A stretch of 10,179 nucleotides of DNA from Monoraphidium neglectum. Taxonomy: Eukaryota; Chlorophyta; Chlorophyceae; Sphaeropleales; Selenastraceae. The stretch lies in the NCBI RefSeq assembly GCF_000611645.1, contig NW_014011456.1:1-10179 (forward strand), written 5' to 3'. Below, one piece after another: positions 8,301 through 10,179 of this stretch; position 1 is the first letter of the stretch, and the number at the start of each line of letters is the position of its first letter. The translations under genes and the position numbers were made by a program. The notes beneath the pieces are model-generated. The model searched no databases. It saw nothing but the letters and a program-made list of their open reading frames with translations, and was not told where the DNA came from.

Positions 8301-8854
8301 CGAGGCGCGACGACTCAAGTGAAAAGGATTGTTATGTAGCTCAAACCTACAGGCCGTAAAACGGCTATTGAAGATAGGCGAGACAAAAGCATCAACCACC
8401 GTGCAATTGCCCCATGGGCAGTAGCGCAGACAACAAGCAGACAACGAATGAGCGAAGAGTGGCGCACAAGCTGAGCTTGTCGCGCTGCAGGCCTCCATGC
8501 GAAGGTATGATGTCAGGCTACAATTGCTACATTGGTGCGAGATTGCGCCCCTCTGCCCTCCCTCCTGTCGTCGCCCTGCACTGGCCCACACCCCTGGGCA
8601 GATGCACAGTCACCAAGCTGTGCGAGGCGAGCCCGCGTCCAGAACTTGAGCACATGCGCCAAATGAAGCAGAATACGGATTTTTGTGCGTGCTAACCATT
8701 GATGGAGCAAAGCTCCCATCCATACGCCTTCACATCCCTCAATTTAATGCAGGCAGCATGCCATGTGCCAGCTGAAACTATTTCGCCCCGCCTCCCTGCT
8801 GAATGCGAAACACACTGGCATGCACACCTGTCTACTTGGCCAGCCCCCTGATAT
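8301..8854. other. Intergenic, no gene seen
   Basis: This stretch separates the likely FEN1 transcript end from the upstream region of the next gene. Open frames on both strands are short with no recognisable motif. No tRNA, snRNA or transposon-like structure was recognised. Confidence 0.5.
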
Positions 8855-8874
8855 CCGAGGCATTTGATTTGGAT

Positions 8875-8879
8875 TTACA
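8875..8879 (-). terminator. TGTAA poly(A) signal of FEN1
   Basis: The minus strand reads TGTAA here, 300 nt past the FEN1 stop. It is the first such element downstream. Cleavage would be expected about 10-20 nt further left, near 8855-8865, giving a 3' UTR of about 320 nt. Confidence 0.6.
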
Positions 8880-9178
8880 GAGTCTATTATTCCAGATAGC
8901 GGATGCAAAACAGCGGTGGTGACGAAGCTGCGAAGGGATGAGGAAGGTGCAGGGGAGCAGCGGCCTGCAAGGTGTACAGAAAACTCTCAACTCCCGTGTT
9001 GGCCCACGCCAGCCACGGCAACAGCAGCCCGTTTTGCAGGAAGCGGCCCGGCTCGCAGTCGCCTTGCCGCTACAGGTGCCGCCGGCCGCCAGCAGGCTCG
9101 GCAACGAGCCAAGGCGGGGCAATCTCGCTGCTGTGGATGGCCGACCAGGAGCCACACGGCACGCAGCCGTCGTCGCCC

Positions 9179-10179
9179 TCATTTCTGCGCCGCGCCCTTC
9201 CCTTTGCCGATGGGCGCCTTCTTGACGCCACCCTTGACGCCCGCCTTGGCCCCTGCAGCCCCCTTCTTCTTGGCCGCCTTGGCGGCATCCCTCGCCGCCG
9301 CCTCCTTGGCCGCCTGCGGGATTGTCGCAGTGCGCCATCGCGGGTTGGTGTCAGGGCGCGGCCCATGGGAAAGCTGACAGCGACAACTGCAGCCACCATG
9401 CCCCACGGCGCGGCTTTCATCACGCGTGAGCGCACCCAACTCATGCCCAGCATCCCTTCAAGGCAGCCCCACCCGCCGCCGGCGCCCAGCCCCGGCCTGC
9501 GGCCGCTTTCCCTGGCGCCGCCCGCCGCCCCTAGCACCTTGGCTGCGTTGGGCACGACCGTGACGGGCCCGAAGAACGACTCCAGGCGGCCCTGGCTGGC
9601 CTTGCTCTTGGCCGCGTTGATGCGCTCCACCGCCTTGCGCACGCGGTCCTCCGCAAAGTTCTTCTCGCCTGGGAGCCGGGCGGGCCGGGGCCGGGCGGGG
9701 CAGGGGAGGGGACTTGAAGGCTTTGGCTCACGTTTGGATGGGTGTCGCGTTTGGATGGGTGAGAAGCATCTCGTTCGCGGTCGATTCTCAGGTGTTGGGA
9801 TGGCGTTTCGACAATCACAGTACCAGCGTGCGCGGCTGCACTCGCTGACAGAGGCCGGTGGGACCGAGAGGCCGCGCCAGCACGTGCGCTAGCCAGAGGC
9901 CCGCAAAGCCTACACAGCTGCCACGCCCCACATCGCGGCGCGCCCTCCGACACGGCAGCTCTTCTGTCTCGCGAGCGCGTGTACGTGTGCGCGTGCACGC
10001 GGGGCGCGCACCGACGAGGAACGCGACGAGGCCCTCCACGTCGGGCGCCGCCCACTTGAGCGGCGGCAGCTGGTCGGACGGCGTGACCTCGGGCTCCGCG
10101 AAGAAGGCGGCGGCCTCCTTGTAGTTGTAGGGCTCAGGCAGGGGATACTTGGCCGGGTCCAGGACGGCCAGCACCTGCA
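9179..10179 (-). CDS. FEN1: Flap endonuclease 1 (FEN1), C-terminal part, runs off right edge
   Basis: FEN1 is the structure-specific nuclease that removes 5' flaps during Okazaki fragment maturation and long-patch base excision repair, acting with PCNA in the nucleus. Visible exons are 10179-10012, 9668-9538 and 9313-9179 (TGA). Phases 1 and 0 close exactly. The first exon reads VLAVLDPAKYPLPEPYNYKE and FFAEPEV, matching the LDPxKYPxPE..xxEAxxLFxEPEV block after the helix-hairpin-helix domain. The join gives FLVGEKNFAEDRVRKAVERI, matching the GEKxFxEERIRxGVxR(L/I) block. QGRLESFF is a canonical PIP box (QxxLxxFF) that docks on PCNA. The final exon encodes 44 residues of almost only Ala, Lys and Gly, the basic tail expected in FEN1. 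The catalytic N and I domains lie outside the window, so activity cannot be judged here. The first bases could be an acceptor (TGCAG|GTG), but reading through is equally consistent. Confidence 0.95.
9314..9537 (-). other. FEN1 intron before the last exon
   Basis: The donor is AAG|GTGCTA at 9537 and the acceptor CCCGCAG ends at 9314. It is phase 0 and 224 nt long. Splicing fuses VVPNAAK to AAKEAAARD, separating the PIP-box exon from the Lys/Ala tail exon. Confidence 0.8.
9669..10011 (-). other. FEN1 intron after the EPEV block
   Basis: The donor is GTCG|GTGCGC at 10011 and the acceptor CTCCCAG ends at 9669. It is phase 1 and 343 nt long. A long C-rich pyrimidine tract precedes the acceptor in the sense strand. 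The interior holds a 14-nt direct repeat (separate entry) and otherwise nothing recognisable. Confidence 0.85.
9731..9761. repeat. Two-copy 14-nt direct repeat in a FEN1 intron
   Basis: CGTTTGGATGGGTG occurs at 9731-9744 and 9748-9761 (period 17). It probably arose by a small tandem duplication. Confidence 0.6.

Noticed and set aside
8098..8591. Short open frames in the gap between FEN1 and the 995-residue gene
   Set aside because: Under 105 codons, no motif, lower-GC non-coding composition.
1..10179. CRISPR array, transposon ends or integrated virus genes
   Set aside because: No regularly spaced repeats, no terminal repeats with target duplication and no transposase, reverse transcriptase or viral motif were seen on either strand.

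Overview
The window looks like nuclear DNA of a green alga (Chlorophyta). It is very GC-rich, its genes are split by short GT-AG introns (about 67-545 nt apart from one that leaves the window), donors are often GTGCG or GTGGG, acceptors are C-rich with CAG, proteins are rich in Ala and Gly, and the algal poly(A) element TGTAA lies downstream of one gene. The protein set is eukaryotic and plant-like: FEN1, Mediator MED7 and a RUS/DUF647 protein. No bacterial, phage, CRISPR or transposon signature was seen. I cannot name the genus from sequence alone.

All four genes I can support lie on the minus strand, so they are transcribed right to left. (1) 9179-10179: the 3' part of flap endonuclease 1, three exons, including the PCNA-binding PIP box and a Lys/Ala-rich tail. 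(2) 4781-7947: a predicted 995-residue protein in two exons that I do not recognise. It has low-complexity Ala, Gly and Gln tracts, acidic runs and basic clusters. (3) 2175-3316: a complete MED7 gene in four exons encoding 202 residues; every splice phase closes exactly. (4) 1-1689: the 5' part of a RUS (root UV-B sensitive, DUF647) family gene, with three well-supported internal exons and a tentative first exon; it runs off the left edge.

The spaces between genes are 1690-2174 (MED7 3' side and RUS 5' side), 3317-4780 (3' flank of the unknown gene, then MED7 upstream region) and 7948-9178 (FEN1 3' UTR and upstream region of the unknown gene). They have lower GC, no convincing coding sequence and no RNA gene. 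They do carry local word biases: nine GATC sites in 332 nt upstream of the unknown gene and ten CATG sites in 422 nt around the proposed RUS start. This is of interest because 6mA in Chlamydomonas is known to sit at these words near transcription starts.

The genes do not form a functional pathway. They look like ordinary, closely spaced housekeeping neighbours: DNA replication and repair, transcription and probable plastid function. The least explained items are the 995-residue protein and the GATC/CATG clusters. I did not find evidence of a new defence or mobile system.
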